The notes beneath the pieces are model-generated. The model saw nothing but the letters and a program-made list of their open reading frames with translations, had not been told where the DNA came from and made no database searches. Position numbers and translations under genes: made by a program. Of a DNA stretch of 64,000 nt, positions 1-18,100 are shown in pieces. The stretch is taken from the NCBI GenBank assembly GCA_002633005.1, contig NMRA01000108.1:761855-825854 (forward strand), read 5' to 3'. Within the stretch, counting starts at the first letter, position 1; each line of letters opens with the position of its first letter. The DNA is from Phoronis australis (taxonomy: Eukaryota; Phoronida; Phoronidae).

Positions 1-540
1 GTCTATTGTCTTTTGGCTAAAAATCAGTCTAGGGATGGCTTGGCCTGTTTCATGAAAACAGGCTAAGGCTAAAATTCAGAAAATCTACCTACAACTGGAA
101 GCCAAACAGACGCCCGGCATAGCCTGCTCGGGAGCAGACTGAAATCCAAAAGACAAAAAAGTCAAGTTTTGACTTTAGGCTCATATAGAAACAGCTTGGC
201 CCTTGTAGTATCAGTGACTTTTTACTGCCAGTTTATTAGACTAAGTTCAGTTTGATTGTTGTTCAAATGGAGAGTAAATGAATCAAGTATAACAAATAGT
301 CGGTGGGCCAGAATTTGTAGGGCCTCTAGAAAATGTTTTTTGTGAGTACTTTAGGGAATGTACATCTATCAAAGGTCAGTCAAATCAAAATTGGTTTGAG
401 AGACAAATTTTCCTTGAGGATTCATGTAACAGGGGCAGGACATCCGCAAACGCAACGCGTTGAGCGTGATGACAAAGGATTTTAACTGAATAATCTGACT
501 GAAGGCCGTTTTGTTCAGTTTTTGCCTCTATTTTCCAAAG

Positions 541-4555
<4,015 letters not shown>

Positions 4556-7254
4556 ATGGAACTGGGATCCTTATTGGCAACAGTGTCATCAAGTCGTCGG
4601 GTGTAACTAAAATTATAATTGAACATTATTATTGGCACGATGCTAAAATTCAGTAGTAATTTCTGATAGTAAGCCCCAAGATGTGTGTTTGGAAACCTCA
4701 TATTTGTATGTTTCTGGTTCACTAAAAGTAAGCCCAGGTGTAATGTCGGAAATGGTGGGCAAAACAAGTGTAAAATGTGACATGAAATTGGCCCCAGTTG
4801 GTGATTGCCATGATGTATATTCTTGAAAACGATGTTTATATTAAAATTAGGCTCATGGAAAAACTGAAGTCTTTGTTTCAACTGACTGCGCTTGCTGACA
4901 CTGTCCATTTTAGGAAACCCTCAAAACCTTGATAAATTATAGTTAATTTAGTTGTGGCTCTCAAATGTAGGTCCATGACCCTGTATTCGGAAAATGTTCA
5001 GTCAGCATACATTTGGTATGGGCCTGTTGCAGAAATTCCTTGTAAGACAGCCTAATGCCTGCTGCACAATTCACAACACAACTCATCTCAATGGAGAAAC
5101 CAAGATATCTGACATGAGTGGTGTGAAGTGTGCAGCTGGCCTGATAAGTTGTGTTAGAATTACTCAAAAATGAAGTTGCAAATTATGCAGCTAGCATAAA
5201 AGCACTTCCCTACTGTGACTAATACCCAACTAATCACAGGCACAAAACACACCGTGTAGTTTAGTTGCATTACACTTGTGCATAATTTTTTCATAACTGT
5301 TTGTAGTGTTTACATTTCTCGTCCCACTCGGTGTAAAGAAATTCCAAGTGGAAACCTTTGGTTCTTAGTAAAGTTAAACTTAACAAGATGAGTCACAACT
5401 ACCAATTTGTCAAAATTGCCATTTTTGATTTAAATTTCCATAACTGACCTATCGCCAGGATTTTGAGTGACGGCTGAACTGACCAATCAGAATGTAGAAT
5501 TCTTGACACACCTTCGTTTCAAAGCCGCCATTTTACCCAACAAACAACACGTTGCCAGGTAAAACTTATTGTTCGTTGGCATTTCGCAAGGGGGTGGAGC
5601 TTGCGACGGGTCAATTACTGTCAGATGATAGCCGTCTGCTATGGTACAGAACTTGAGCATGAAAATCCAGCTATTTGTTGCTACATATCTTCCATGAAAA
5701 ATAAGAAAATATGATTTAACTTTTCAGGCATATTGATTCGTAAATTGATATTTTACCGTCAGTGGATCAACTACTGTTTACTGGTCAAAATGTACCATGT
5801 GTAGCTTGGAAACGTTAAAATTGAATGAACAGACAAAGGTCGTAATTTGTTTGGACAAGAATCCTGCACTTAATGAAAGTAGTAATTTGTTATGAAGTGT
5901 ACTTATAATCAGCAATGTCAGTGGCAACAGAATTTGATTTCATCCTCTGGATTCACAGATTAGGGTTTGCTCTATAATATGAACTTTCATTGATCGGGTC
6001 AACATTATGAAGATTTTATTTGTGTATTGGAATACTACATTTACTGCAATAAAAATTGATTATATAAACGATTACGTACATCTAGTTAAATGGCCAGTTC
6101 CTTTGATTTTCTGTTTGTGCAGGTGGTGAACTAGCCCTTTATGAGGATTGAAATCCTTTTAACTAATTTCAAACTATGTTTTGGCGATTTCCACCAATCC
6201 TTGATGTGGCATCTCATTTGTCTGATGAAACCAGAATTCAACTAATCCGAGTCATGCATTTGATCTTATGGTTCTTAGGTGGCCTTTCCCTACAGTTGGC
6301 ATGTAACTTGCCTAAAGCATAGCTTACGCTTGCCTGTTTTGCAGTCTTAGTAAGTTTTCAAATTTTACTTTTAACTTTTGAGGGTTGTCTATAATTAAAA
6401 GAGCATGATTTGGTTTTAGATAATTGGATGGTTAAGTACTTTTTAATATCTTTTAGTAGGCCAAAACAATGTTTGATATCCTTTTAATGCAGTGGATGAG
6501 TGACTCGGAGGTCTACGCTTTGTATAATATATTCCAAGCCTATTGTGATATAAACCAGAATAAACCAGTACTCTCAGAACTTATGTTTATTTTACTGTTA
6601 CTTGCCACAGTACCTTCTCATCCTCTTAAATACAATGTTTTTATGAACTTGTTCAACAAACTTTCAAATCCTGGAATACATACACAACAGTCAAGTTCAA
6701 AACCTTAAGTACAATTAACTTCTGAACATGCTGTACAAGTAACGAACATTTTCAAATAATATCTCAATAGCACCTAAAATGATATTTTTGAAGGAAAATT
6801 GAGCAACACGTACACCAGTCTCAAGTAAAGGAAGCACCACAAAATACTATTGATAACAATTAAAGGCACACAGACAGGGAAAGATAAAGTGAAAAATATA
6901 AACTTCAAACAGTCTGTACAGAAATGCCAGCAAAGCAATCTATGAACTCCAATGACTTCATTATGCATAGACATCCCAAATAAGAAATACCCACTATCAA
7001 CCTTCCTCTGTCTTGAAAAGTATAATGTATGTGCCTTTAAACGGGCATGAATCCAGGGAGAATCGAGAGGTGGTTTCAAAGTCACCACTCCGCTGCTTTA
7101 ACATGGTTGAAATGGGCGAATCTCTAGCACCCCCTATGTTCGTTTCTTGACGGATCCCTCCTATGATAAAATCCTGTTAATGCGTGTTTGTTAAAAAAGG
7201 CACAACAAAATGTGTAATAAAGAACTGGTACAAGTTGATCTTTAATGAAAATGG

Positions 7255-7403
7255 AATGTTTGTACCACAACTACCACGACTACAACCTCTACCACAACCA
7301 CTACCATCACCATGACAACCACTACCATCACAACTACTACCACTTCAATTACCACCACCACCACCAGTACTACCATTGCAACCATTACCATCACCATTAC
7401 TGG
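7255..7403. repeat. ACC/TACC-type imperfect trinucleotide microsatellite
   Basis: Imperfect runs of ACC, ACT and CAC triplets produce spurious His/Tyr-rich (plus) and Val/Met-rich (minus) open frames. A second tract of the same kind lies at about 7613-7720. Confidence 0.85.
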
Positions 7404-7405
7404 CA

Positions 7406-7605
7406 CAGGGCTTGGAATGGCCAAGGACAAGAAAGAGAAAAAAAATCTCCAGGTGATGTAGCGTTCCACAAAAATTAAAAGCTTGTGTGATAGAAATTTA
7501 TTTTTGCGTTATAAAATTTAACCAACATAAACAAAAAAAGAGAAAAAAGGAAACTGGAAACCAAAAAAGAGGAAATCCCTTAAAAGAGGAAAATTCCAAG
7601 CCCCA
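7406..7605. mobile_element. Small CAGGGCTTGG-ended element inside the microsatellite
   Basis: Starts CAGGGCTTGGAAT and ends AATTCCAAGCCC, the inverted ends shared with elements at 35322, 48496, 25445 and 21512. Its right subterminal part (CTCTTTTAAGGG on minus) resembles the 35322 copy. No clean target duplication could be read because the flanks are microsatellite. Confidence 0.6.
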
Positions 7606-7612
7606 AATTTAC

Positions 7613-7720
7613 AACCACTACCACCACAACTAATACCGCTACCACTGCAGCCATCACCATTACGCCCACCACCACTACTACAACTATCATATATAACCAC
7701 CACCACCACCACTACATACC
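7613..7720. repeat. Second ACC-type microsatellite tract
   Basis: Same composition as the tract 200 bp upstream. The two flank a small inverted-repeat element, as if that element had inserted into one longer microsatellite. Confidence 0.8.
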
Positions 7721-8633
7721 TGGCTCTACCTCTATCAAAAAAGACCATACAAGACTAAAACACAATCTGGAGACGGTAAAACACGACATCTGAGCAACAG
7801 AAAAAAACCTCACCCGATACAACTTCACTCGATATTACTATAAAAAACAGTTTTGGTTTATTCAACTATTAAACAACTTACACCTTTGACACTTCAATTA
7901 ACAAATATCATGGCTAACATCAAAGGTTGTATTAAAATTGCACTTTGTTCATGCCTATAAACCTGCCTTCTGCCAAAAAGTTAATGTTTGAGTTAGACTG
8001 CTTACAGTTGGGAAATTGGTCTCAACTTGTTCAATAAATGGTCACTCCTTGGCTTTCACAAAAGTTACAAAGTTTTTATTGCTTCAGACTGTGAGACTTA
8101 ACACTTGCCTTGTCACGATGGACCACTTAATGTGCCAACCATGGTTTAAACAATAACGAATTTCCAGTTCTATCCAAACACAATAACCACTTTCACTTAA
8201 GGAACAAGTTGGGAAACCACTTTTGTAGCAATAAGTTGTCTAAATCAAAAGTTAGTTTCTTTGACAGAACGTGGGTTTATAGTCACTTTAAACTAGGCTT
8301 AAATAAAAACAAACTATCTCTAAATTGAGGCTAAAAGTATCAACACTCCTTGCTACCTGCGTTAGTGTTGGCTTCAACTCACTTCCTAGCATAAGAACCA
8401 ATTAACCACTGTGTCAAATACTGGTTCCCAGTTTCTCAAAGTATAAACCAATTACGTGGCCAAGGAGTTGCGCTCTTTTTTGTTTTCACCGTCTCATCAC
8501 ATGAAAATCTAACCCGATTCGATATGAGTGCCAATGACCTCTCACTATGTGTTATGTTCCGGGGTCACGCTCAATAGCTGCTTACTAATCGAGCACTGCA
8601 AACCATAAACCAGCATTGTTTCCTTAGTCCAAA

Positions 8634-8980
8634 TTGAGCACCAATGGAGCTCAACCACAAACTTATGTTCCACTTCTACCAAGTGTTCAGTCCCAACCAA
8701 ACACTTTAAGAGCCACTTTTTGATGTCTCAGTCTAATAACTCAGTACAAACTGAGCACCAATGGAGCTCAACCACAAAACTAACTTTGACCACTTGCTCA
8801 ATCCCCACCGAGCACTTCAAGAGCCACTTCTTGATGATTCAGTCTAATTACTCAGTCCAAACTAAACACCAATGAGACTCAACCACAAAACTATGTCCCA
8901 CTTTGACCACTTGCTCAGTCCAAAATGAGCACTTCAAGAGCCACCTCTTGATGTTTCAGTCTACTTGCTCAGACCACACT
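8634..8980. repeat. Approximately 115-bp tandem repeat (three units) overlapping the kelch-MYND stop region
   Basis: Units begin near 8634, 8752 and 8863 with (g/a)a(g/a)CACCAATG(g)AG(a)CTCAACCACAAA and end with CAGTCTA..T.CTCAG. The last unit ends in the final codons and stop of the kelch-MYND coding sequence, so the array lies in its 3'UTR and was probably seeded from the coding end. Confidence 0.75.
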
Positions 8981-9138
8981 CTGCTGTACAAGGCTGACAC
9001 ACCTGCTTGTGTTCAAGCCTCCAGTGTTCTCGCTGGCAGTCACGGCTACAGTATCTCATCAACTTACATCTCGCACACTGAAGAAACTTGAGACCATTGG
9101 CCCTGTCTTCTCTTTTGCTGCAGTTGGTACTGTTACAG
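8961..9138 (-). other. MYND zinc-finger exon (terminal coding exon)
   Basis: The acceptor TTTCAG precedes 9138 on minus, and the TAG stop is at 8963-8961. The pattern is C-x4-C, then C-x2-C (QCARC), YCSRDCQ, HW, H and C, the usual spacing of the second half of a MYND finger. The first pair, CNSTNC, is slightly wider than in most members. Confidence 0.85.
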
Positions 9139-12100
9139 CTGAAATATAAATACTTTATTAATACTTGGCAAGAACACAAATGTTTGAAGCGGGTCATTTA
9201 CTGTATGCTGTAAATTAGACCCTGATTTTCTGAAATAACAGAAAACAGACAGCATACACAGAATTTGACTTCTTTCACAGAATTAGAGGATTCAAACAGA
9301 ATTCACATTTCACTCCAAGATGGCACAGTTATAAAATTGATTTTTAATTACCGAAAATTACTGTGTTATCTATCTAACTTGAAACTTTACAAAACAGGAA
9401 AGCGTTTGTCAGAATCGTCCAAAGTCGTGGACAGCCACTGTCACACCTATAGGAAAACAATGAACTTTAAAGATACAGAGGCAAACTCAAAAAAACTAAA
9501 ACTGCCACTAGGGGACACACTTATAGTCGGAATGTTCTCAAACTCGTTGTCATCCGTTATCATCTCCATTGGAACATATCTGCCACATCTCACAAAGTTC
9601 CTCCAAAGAGTTAAGGAGATACAGCTGTGGATTCAAAAAGCAAAAAATGCCACCAGGGGTCGCCACAGAAGTCAAAGACATCCGAAAATCAGTGTCAGCT
9701 GTGGTCTTCTCACCAGGAAAACATCAGCCAATTTTCATACAGATCCTTTGAAAGCTTGGGTGGACATAGGCGAATGGCAAAAACGTAATCAAAAAAATTG
9801 TCACGTAGTGGCGGAGAATACATTAAACACGTTTGAAAACATGAAGGTGTCATCATCTCTTTATGCTTAATTTCATCAAAGGAACTCAGATGAGGCAAAC
9901 AAAAAACTAAAGCTGCCAGTAGGGGACACACCTGCATCCGGATTGGTCTGAAACTTGTCATCATTCGTTATTATCTCCATAGGAACATATCTGCCTAACT
10001 TCACAAAGATCGTCCAAAGAGGTAAAGCCGTGGACGCAAAGAAAAATTGCCACTAGGGGTCATCACAGCAGTCGAACCTGTCTGAAAATCACAGTCAGCC
10101 ATGGTCTTCTCATCAGGAACACATATGCCAATTTTCATGATTCTTTAAGCAGTTTGGCAGATGGGAAGGCGGGCGTCAAAAAACATACTCAAATTTAAAA
10201 TTACCACCAGGAGGCACAGAATACCTCAAATCCGTCCGAAAACAGTAAGGAGTTATCATCTCTTAAACAGAAACCTATTCGCTAAATGTCCCACAATTCA
10301 TCAATGTCTGCAAAGATACAGAGGCAAACGTAGAATTGCCACTAGGGGGCACAGCGGTAGTCGAATTGGTACGAAACTCGTGGTCGTCAGTCGTCAGCTT
10401 CATAGAAACACATCTGTCAAATCTCATAAAGATCCTGCAAGGGGTTTGGAGATACAGCCGCGTACACCACACACCCACTCAGACAGATATGACGGCACCC
10501 ACACATAAATATGTGGGCGCATATAAATAAAGGGCCTTCATTTAAGATGGTTACTTCAGTCGGCATACTGGAACTAGTGAGAAATGCAAAAGTATCAATA
10601 ACTTTGATGTAAAAAAATATGAATATCAATAATAATACCTACAAGAAGTTGATCCTGGATCTATCTCCAATACTACAACAATGGACATCATTAAAGTCAA
10701 TAGGTAAGCCGAGGGCTATGTTCTTGTCTGGGCTAAGAGTGCTGTAACCAAACAGAGTGTAAACTAGGCCCAGCCACTCCACCAGTATTCCCCCTGCTCT
10801 CTCCCGGGGCACATGGCCACTTGACTCCACCAGGTACCTGGAAGTTGAAAGGAGAAAGACTATGACACGACATCTGTAGACAGGCAAAAATCTACACTGT
10901 CTTGAAAATACTAGCGACTGCATAACTCCACTCGTATTCCCAGATTTAACCTCATAAAAGGTGAAGACCAAAAAAAAACTCACTTCACTGCAACAGTCAG
11001 CTCTTCATTTAAGCACAGCAAATACAAAGTAAACCAACGCTTAACAGGACAATTTATTTAGCATAAAAACAGTAACTGTTACAGTACAGTAAAACTCACG
11101 CCAGTCAGATCTATGGCGAAACCTGACTTATCAGAAAGACCAACCGCACGAACTAGAAAAACCGTACCATCAAACTTTGTCCAAATCAAGCAGATTCTAC
11201 TTAAAACAAGTTTATTGTGCGACATAGCAACTATGTGAACACTGGCAGGTCAAATACGCCGTATGACACCGCCCAACACTGCCACCTAGGTTCAAGTCAG
11301 CCCATACACGTCATGTACACGTGGGACAATGAAGAAAACAATGACTCACCATTTATTGCTCTTCAGAACGACAAGATCATTGAAGTACAGATAGCATATA
11401 CAGCACAGGGACTCTGTAGTGTGGCAGACGTGGAAACACCTCTGAAATAAAAGGATTTGCAGAAATTGTCAAGCATACATCAAGTGCTAGACTCCAACAA
11501 AATACTCTGAGAGGAAACTACAATTCCAAAGAAGTGTGTCAAAAACTAATAGGGAAGATAACGTCTATTTAGTATTGTAAAATTGAAATGTTTATCTGTT
11601 TTGCAAAACATAATATCAATTAACACAGAGATGTGATTCTAAGAGATGCCAAGAATAGAGAATGCCAAATTTGCTCACATATACGCACAGAATAGTTGTC
11701 TTAAAGGCGAAGGCAACCTTTTTCCATGTCATTTTGAGCTAAAATAAGGTTGGTTGGTTATCCTAGACATATTTTCCACTTAATTACAGCTTTTCGTAAT
11801 TTTATTAATTACTCATCCGCTACTGCGGAAGTGACAGGAGGCAAGCATTTCGCGCCAATTTCTTTTCATATAGTATGACTGTGAGAGCTGCCGAGTCAGC
11901 CATTGTTCTACCTCGGTTGTGTTAAGTTCCGTCGTCGTTTGCTTCCATTTATTAGTCAGTCAACATGCCACACTGTTGCTGCGTACCAGAATGTACTAAT
12001 TATCGGCTCACGCGCGCTTTGGGAGTACCTTTGCATCGCTTTCCGATGGATGACACACTTCGCCGTACTTGGCTCGTTCGTGTGAAGAACGCAGCGTTAC

Positions 12101-15100
12101 CCGTCCATGCAACGTACAAAGCAGTGGAGAATTACAGTGTGTGTGGCAAGCACTTTCTGCCCTCCGGTTACGAAAGGGATTTGTACGCTGAACTGATGAA
12201 GGTCCCTGCGAAACAACGCCTGAAGAAGGATGCCATTCCGTCTGTGTTGATTCCCGACAGTGCCCCGTCGCCACCCCCGAGAAGTGCGTTTTTGAGGCGA
12301 GAAGCTTTGCNGAGGGACCACAAGAGATACCTGCTGGCTACAACAGGTCAAAGGTCGGGTTATGTTCAGGATTAAAGCACAACGAGATGAAGAGACCGTA
12401 GCCACTTATGAGTTCCCACAAACATTCTGTCAGATTGGAATCAAGCAAGTAAACTGAAGTGCCATGGAGAATCACATGGCCAATAAACCAATGCCTCCAA
12501 TCAAAAACAACTTGGGTCACCATAGTTACAAAATTGGTCTCAGTTTGTTCCAAACTGGTGATTTCTTGACTGACATGTCGTTACTGTTTCGGAACAAGCT
12601 CATGAAGACTGACTGTCATTAGGCAGCTTAGTTCTTTCGCAGAAATTACGGAAAAATTCAATCTTTGTCCCCAGAATAGTCTGTGACATTAATGGTCAAA
12701 TGCCAATGATAACCTCAATGCGATTGTGGAAAAAGTTGAAAAACTGAGAAAACTCAGTTTTGTCTAGTTGTAATATCCCTAACAATTCAAAGCCTGTCCA
12801 ATCAAGAATCATTGCAACTTTATTTTTATCATTATAATAAGGGACTGAACCAATTATGCAACTCACCAAATGGCTTGGTCGCCATACAGTCGTCCTCACA
12901 AGTTCCTGGGTTGCCACTGAATACACTCAGCGTCCCTTGACTCTCATTGTGCCAGAATGCAAACTCGTATCTGGGGTCCGGCTGGTCATGGCTGGCAGGA
13001 AATGAGACCTGTGTAGCCAACATATGAAATCAGTCTAGATTGAGAGTTTCAGTCTATATAACTTTGTATTTAGGAGACGATAAAGAAATATTTGCTAAAA
13101 ATTGCATTAGATAATCAAACATTGAAAAACAGAAAAAAACAATTTTTGTTAATTATTTTATGCAAAATAAGAAAATTACCATACCAACACACAATGTCTC
13201 CCTTACTCATGAACCTCTGTATACTTTAGCAGCACTTACATTGATTAGCACATATTAGAGCATTCTACTTCTCAATGACTGCCAGACTATGCCAGTTCTG
13301 AATGTCCAATACCATGTTGCGCCTTTGTTAACTGCCGGAGCAGTCTTTTGTCTGGTATGACAACAGTAAACCCACTTAGGTAGCATGCTTCAAAGAGTTT
13401 CTGAAACTGTAATGAGTTTGGACAGAATAGATTGTCCAACTTCGGTTGTTGAGTGGCAATTTTGGTGATTCATAACTAAACATGATCACCATTTGAAGAG
13501 GAATTCAGACTTGTTATTGTTTTTACTTCAAATAGTTTTTAACAGCACAGACCAGACAGCATAGATATGACCTTATAGGAGATTAGAGCAATTATCAAAC
13601 AAAAGAAAGCTGGTCCTCCAACCATGAATACAACAATGGTGTAAATCAATTGCGGAAGACACTGGCTACAATAGTCAACCAGCAAAGTTGGGGTGAACGA
13701 GCGAACGTCCTAATGCAAGAACTCTGCCTACTATGTGCTAGTCAAGGTACCATGTGGAAAGAAATAAAAAGTCCAAACAGTGCTATCTCTATCCGGTATC
13801 TGGTCAAAAAAGAAGCTGGTCATAAATGTCCACATATTTGTACTGGTCAGACCCTAATTCTCATTGATTATTCAGAGTTATTCTGTGGGGACATGGTTTT
13901 TCAATTGCAGTGAGACACTGATCAAAAATTAGAATACTCATGAAAATGTGGCAAGACATATTCAAGAGCTTTGATGCTTTTGGACACCCAGGAATCTTAT
14001 AGATAAAACTTTGATTCCACACACTTCAGAAATGAGAAAAAGAAGAAACACCTAGTGAATGTTTGACAAACAGATACTTTGTTAAAAACTTTGATCGCAG
14101 AAACCATGAAACATACACGCTTCCAATTTTTTGCCTTTATGTCAAGGAAGTTGACTTCATTGGTTTCACCACCTTTTCCACGAAAACCTCCGAAAATGTA
14201 CATCTTGTCCTTATGGATGCAGCCCCCATGGTCATGACGTTTCAAGCGACCTTTGACCTTGAGAGGCGACCAAGAACGACTTTGCAGGTTGAAGGTGAAC
14301 AGTTGATCAAGGACACTGAGGAGAATAGAATTCATGATCAAGATTAATATCCCGCATTTGTATTACCTTGTCTGGAAAACAAGGTACAAGGTGGCCCATA
14401 ACTTACTACCCATCCAGGCATCTTAAATATCCGTTGCATAGGAGTGTTTTCCCTCATTCTCGCTGCATATAAGCTTATGTGACTTGATATTCCGCGAGAC
14501 ATTTTTCTCAACATAACAAGGCTCCAAATGTCAAAAATTTAACACAGACACAACTAACAATAAAACAGTGACAATGTATGGATGGATAGAGCCTTACAGG
14601 CCACATAGTCCAGGCAAGTGCGGTACAACGTCAAGTGAAATAATACCTGGCTCGTTTTGAGTATTTGAATCAATTAAGGCACAAAAGTAAGTAATTTCTA
14701 TGATGGTAATTAATTGCAGGCATGTTTGTCTAGAACACTGCAGTGTATACTCAGGGCTCGACGCTATTAAAATCGCCAGGTCGCATTTTGCGACCTAGCC
14801 AAAATCCCAGGTCGCATTTTCAAAATCCAGCTCGCATTCGTAAATGCCAGGTCGCAAAATTTTCCCGCCATTTTTACGCGCCAAAATATAGTTTTTAGAT
14901 CATCGAGAAAATGTTTAGATTATGCTCTTACCTGCTGCGTTAAATGCTCACAAATTTCGGATCTCAAAATTGACTTCATTCATGCAGGTACGGCCTTACT
15001 GTTCTTCACAACTGCCATTGAAAGTCTCTAGAGCGCAAGCCAAGTTGCCGGCGTGAAAGTTGAATCAGTGCTCTCTAACTGACTTGTGCATTCGAGTAGC

Positions 15101-18100
15101 TAAATTTGCGAAGTGAAAAGGGAGAAAATGCCCGTTGAAAAAAGTATCTGGGATTTTGTTAGATCTGGTCTGCTACTGGCCGTCATCAAAGTCGTTAACG
15201 ATTCAAACGAACTCGGGTAATNTGCTTTTGGACACCCAGGAATCTTATAGATAAAACTTTGATTCCACACACTTCAGAAATGAGAAAAAGAAGAAACACC
15301 AAGTGAATGTTTGACAAACAGATACTTTGTTAAAAACTTTGATCGCAGAAACCATGAAACATACACGCTTCCAATTTTTTGCCTTTATGTCAAGGAAGTT
15401 GACTTCATTGGTTTCACCACCTTTTCCACGAAAACCTCCGAAAATGTACATCATGTCCTTATGGATGCAGCCCCCGTGGTCATGACGTTTCAAGCGACCT
15501 TTGACCTTGAGAGGCGACCAGGAACGACTTTGCAGGTTGAAGGTGAACAGTTGATCAAGGACACTGAGGAGAATAGAATTCATGATCAAGATTAATGTCC
15601 CGCATTTGTATTACCTTGTCTGGAAAACAAGGTACAAGGTGGCCCATAACTTACTACCTATCCAGGCATCTTAAATATCCGTTGCATAGGAGTGTTTTCC
15701 CTCATTCTCGCTGCATATAAGCTTATGTGACTCGATATTCCGCGAGACATTTTTCTCAACATAGCAAGGCGCCAAATGTCAAAAATTTAACACAGACACA
15801 ACTAACAATAAAACAGTGACAATGTATGGATGGATAGAGCCTTACAGGCCACATAGTCCAGGCAAGTGCGGTACAACGTCAAGTGAAATAATACCTGGCT
15901 CGTTTTGAGCATTTGAATCAATTAAGGCACAAAAGTAAGTAATTTCTATGATGGTAATTAATTGCAGGCATGTTTGTCTAGAACACGGCAGTGTATACTC
16001 CAAACCCACACAAGTGAATAAATGGCTCTCGACAATATTTACTATTTGGGTGCCTTATATATCAAGAATACATGTCCGTACACAGAACATGCCAAACATC
16101 ACCAGAGCAGTTTTGATGGTACACACCAGGACGCGGGGTCTAATCTTTGTACTCGAAATCTAAATTATTTTGTCATTTATGCAAACAAGTATCTTTTATT
16201 CTGCACTCCAGTACACAAAACGGCTTACATGAACAACTATCTAATACTAGTCTGTACTTGATGACCCCGTGATTAAGACTAAAAGTTCGAGTCTGAACTC
16301 AAAATTTTAAAGCTTTACTTAGTCTAGTAAAATCTCAAGTGAGTGCTAGTTTGCAGCTTGAAATACAAAGGTCATCAAGCACAGATTTGGTCTAGAAACT
16401 TGTATGCACAAACCATGATGTACTAGAGCAAAGGCTGGGTTCTCACAAAAGTAGAATAGAAAATGCCAAAAATAATTTCGACTTCAATTTAGAATAAAAA
16501 TTAGACCCCAGGCCCATATTTTTCAGTTAATTTCCAGTCTTTAGCAGTGAGATGCCATGCTTAAGTCCTCATCGCTCAATAAGGAAGCGTATGCGCATCT
16601 GGTACTCAGGGTATGCAGATCACGTTTACAGGTGATAATCCATCAAGACTTTAGATTCCGACAGTGAATTCCTCTCGCACTCACCCCCATGATGCAGAAT
16701 TCCCTTAGCACTCACCCCCATGACGCAAAATTCCCCTCGCACTCAGTCACCATCATAGAAAATTCCGTGTAATTTAGTGAAACTACTTTTGGTGTGCACT
16801 ACAGTATTGACTCACGTGTAGTCGTTTGATCCACCGTGTAAGTACAGAGAGCCGTTGTAGTAACACAGCAGCGCCCCCGAGCAGGGAGTAGGTGTATTAC
16901 GACCACTGCCAGTATGGAGACAGCTCCACTCCCTGGTCTCCAGGTTGAATGAGAACAAGTCACCAAAGAACACACTGCTGAACACTTGCTTACCATGCTG
17001 ACCTGAAATACAGACAGAAACACGTTTTAGAATAGATCACACTATATAGAATGAGTTTAAAATAAAGAAGAGCATTGTGGAGTGGTGAAACACACCTACG
17101 ACACCACTGCAAATGGTGTGCTTCCACACGTGTTTTAGTATCATTAAAATGGCCATTAGATGGCGCAGAATATCTCAAACCTGTCTGAATTGAGAAGGTG
17201 GCACCGTCTCTTTAAAACAACTATTTGCCAAATGTCATGAAAATAAATCAAGGAACTCCAAAGATATAGAGGCACACGTAAAAAAATTAAATTGACACTA
17301 GGTCGCACAGCTATAGTCCAATTGGTCTTAAACTCATCGCCACCTGTTGCCACTTTATGGGAGCATATTCACCAAATTTTGCAAAGATCCTTCAAAGAAT
17401 TTAAAAGAGATAAATCTGTAGATGCAAAAAAACAAGCAAAATTGCCTATAGGGAACATCAAAGAAGTGGAAACCATGCAAAAATCAACGTCAGCCGCAGT
17501 CTCCATATAGAGAACACAACCGTTAATTTTCATGATGATCCTTTGAGTGGTTTGGCAGATAGAAAGGCGGATGTCAAAAACATCTGTAAAAATTTGTAAA
17601 CGGCTACCAGGTGGCACGGAAAACATCAGTTCTGTCCCAAAATGGGAAGGCATTGTCTTCTCCATAATAGAAACCTATTTGTCAAATTTCATGAAAATAC
17701 ATCGATGAACTTCGAAGATACAGAGGCAAACGCAAAAAAAAAACATTTTGCCACTAGGGGGCACATTGATATTCAAATCAGTTAGACACCGATTGTCACC
17801 GGCTCCATAGGAACACATCTTTCAAATTTCACAAAGCTCCTTCTAAGGGTTAAGAAGAATCAGTCACAGACGCAAAAAAAATAACAAAATCGCAACTAGA
17901 GGGTGACACAAAAGTGCGACCTGTCAGAAAATCAACGTCTGACGTGGCCTTCTCATCAGAAACACATCTATAAATTTTCATCATTCTATGAGCGGTTTGG
18001 CAGATAGAGAGGTGAACACCAGAAAACGGACGCAAAAATAACAAAAACAGCCACAAGGTGGCATAAAATACATCAAATCCATCCGAGAATGGAATGGCAT

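Larger units (their letters stand above)
4556..8960. other. Intergenic region between converging otoferlin and kelch-MYND genes
   Basis: No coding exon was recognised. The stretch would hold the otoferlin 3'UTR and, from the other side, the kelch-MYND 3'UTR. It contains AATAAA-like signals (for example near 6049 on plus and near 8070 on minus), ACC-type microsatellites and a short transposon. The remainder is AT-rich single-copy-looking sequence. Confidence 0.6.

Noticed and set aside
7242-7478. His/Tyr-rich and Val/Met-rich open frames
   Set aside because: Low-complexity products of the ACC microsatellite on the two strands.
9265-9870. 201-codon open frame
   Set aside because: It runs through the CTAGTGGC-family array in antisense; no conserved motif and not shared by the other arrays.
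13975-16000. Mutually exclusive kelch exons
   Set aside because: Near identity, zero net indel and an N exactly at the junction fit allelic duplication better than functional alternative exons.
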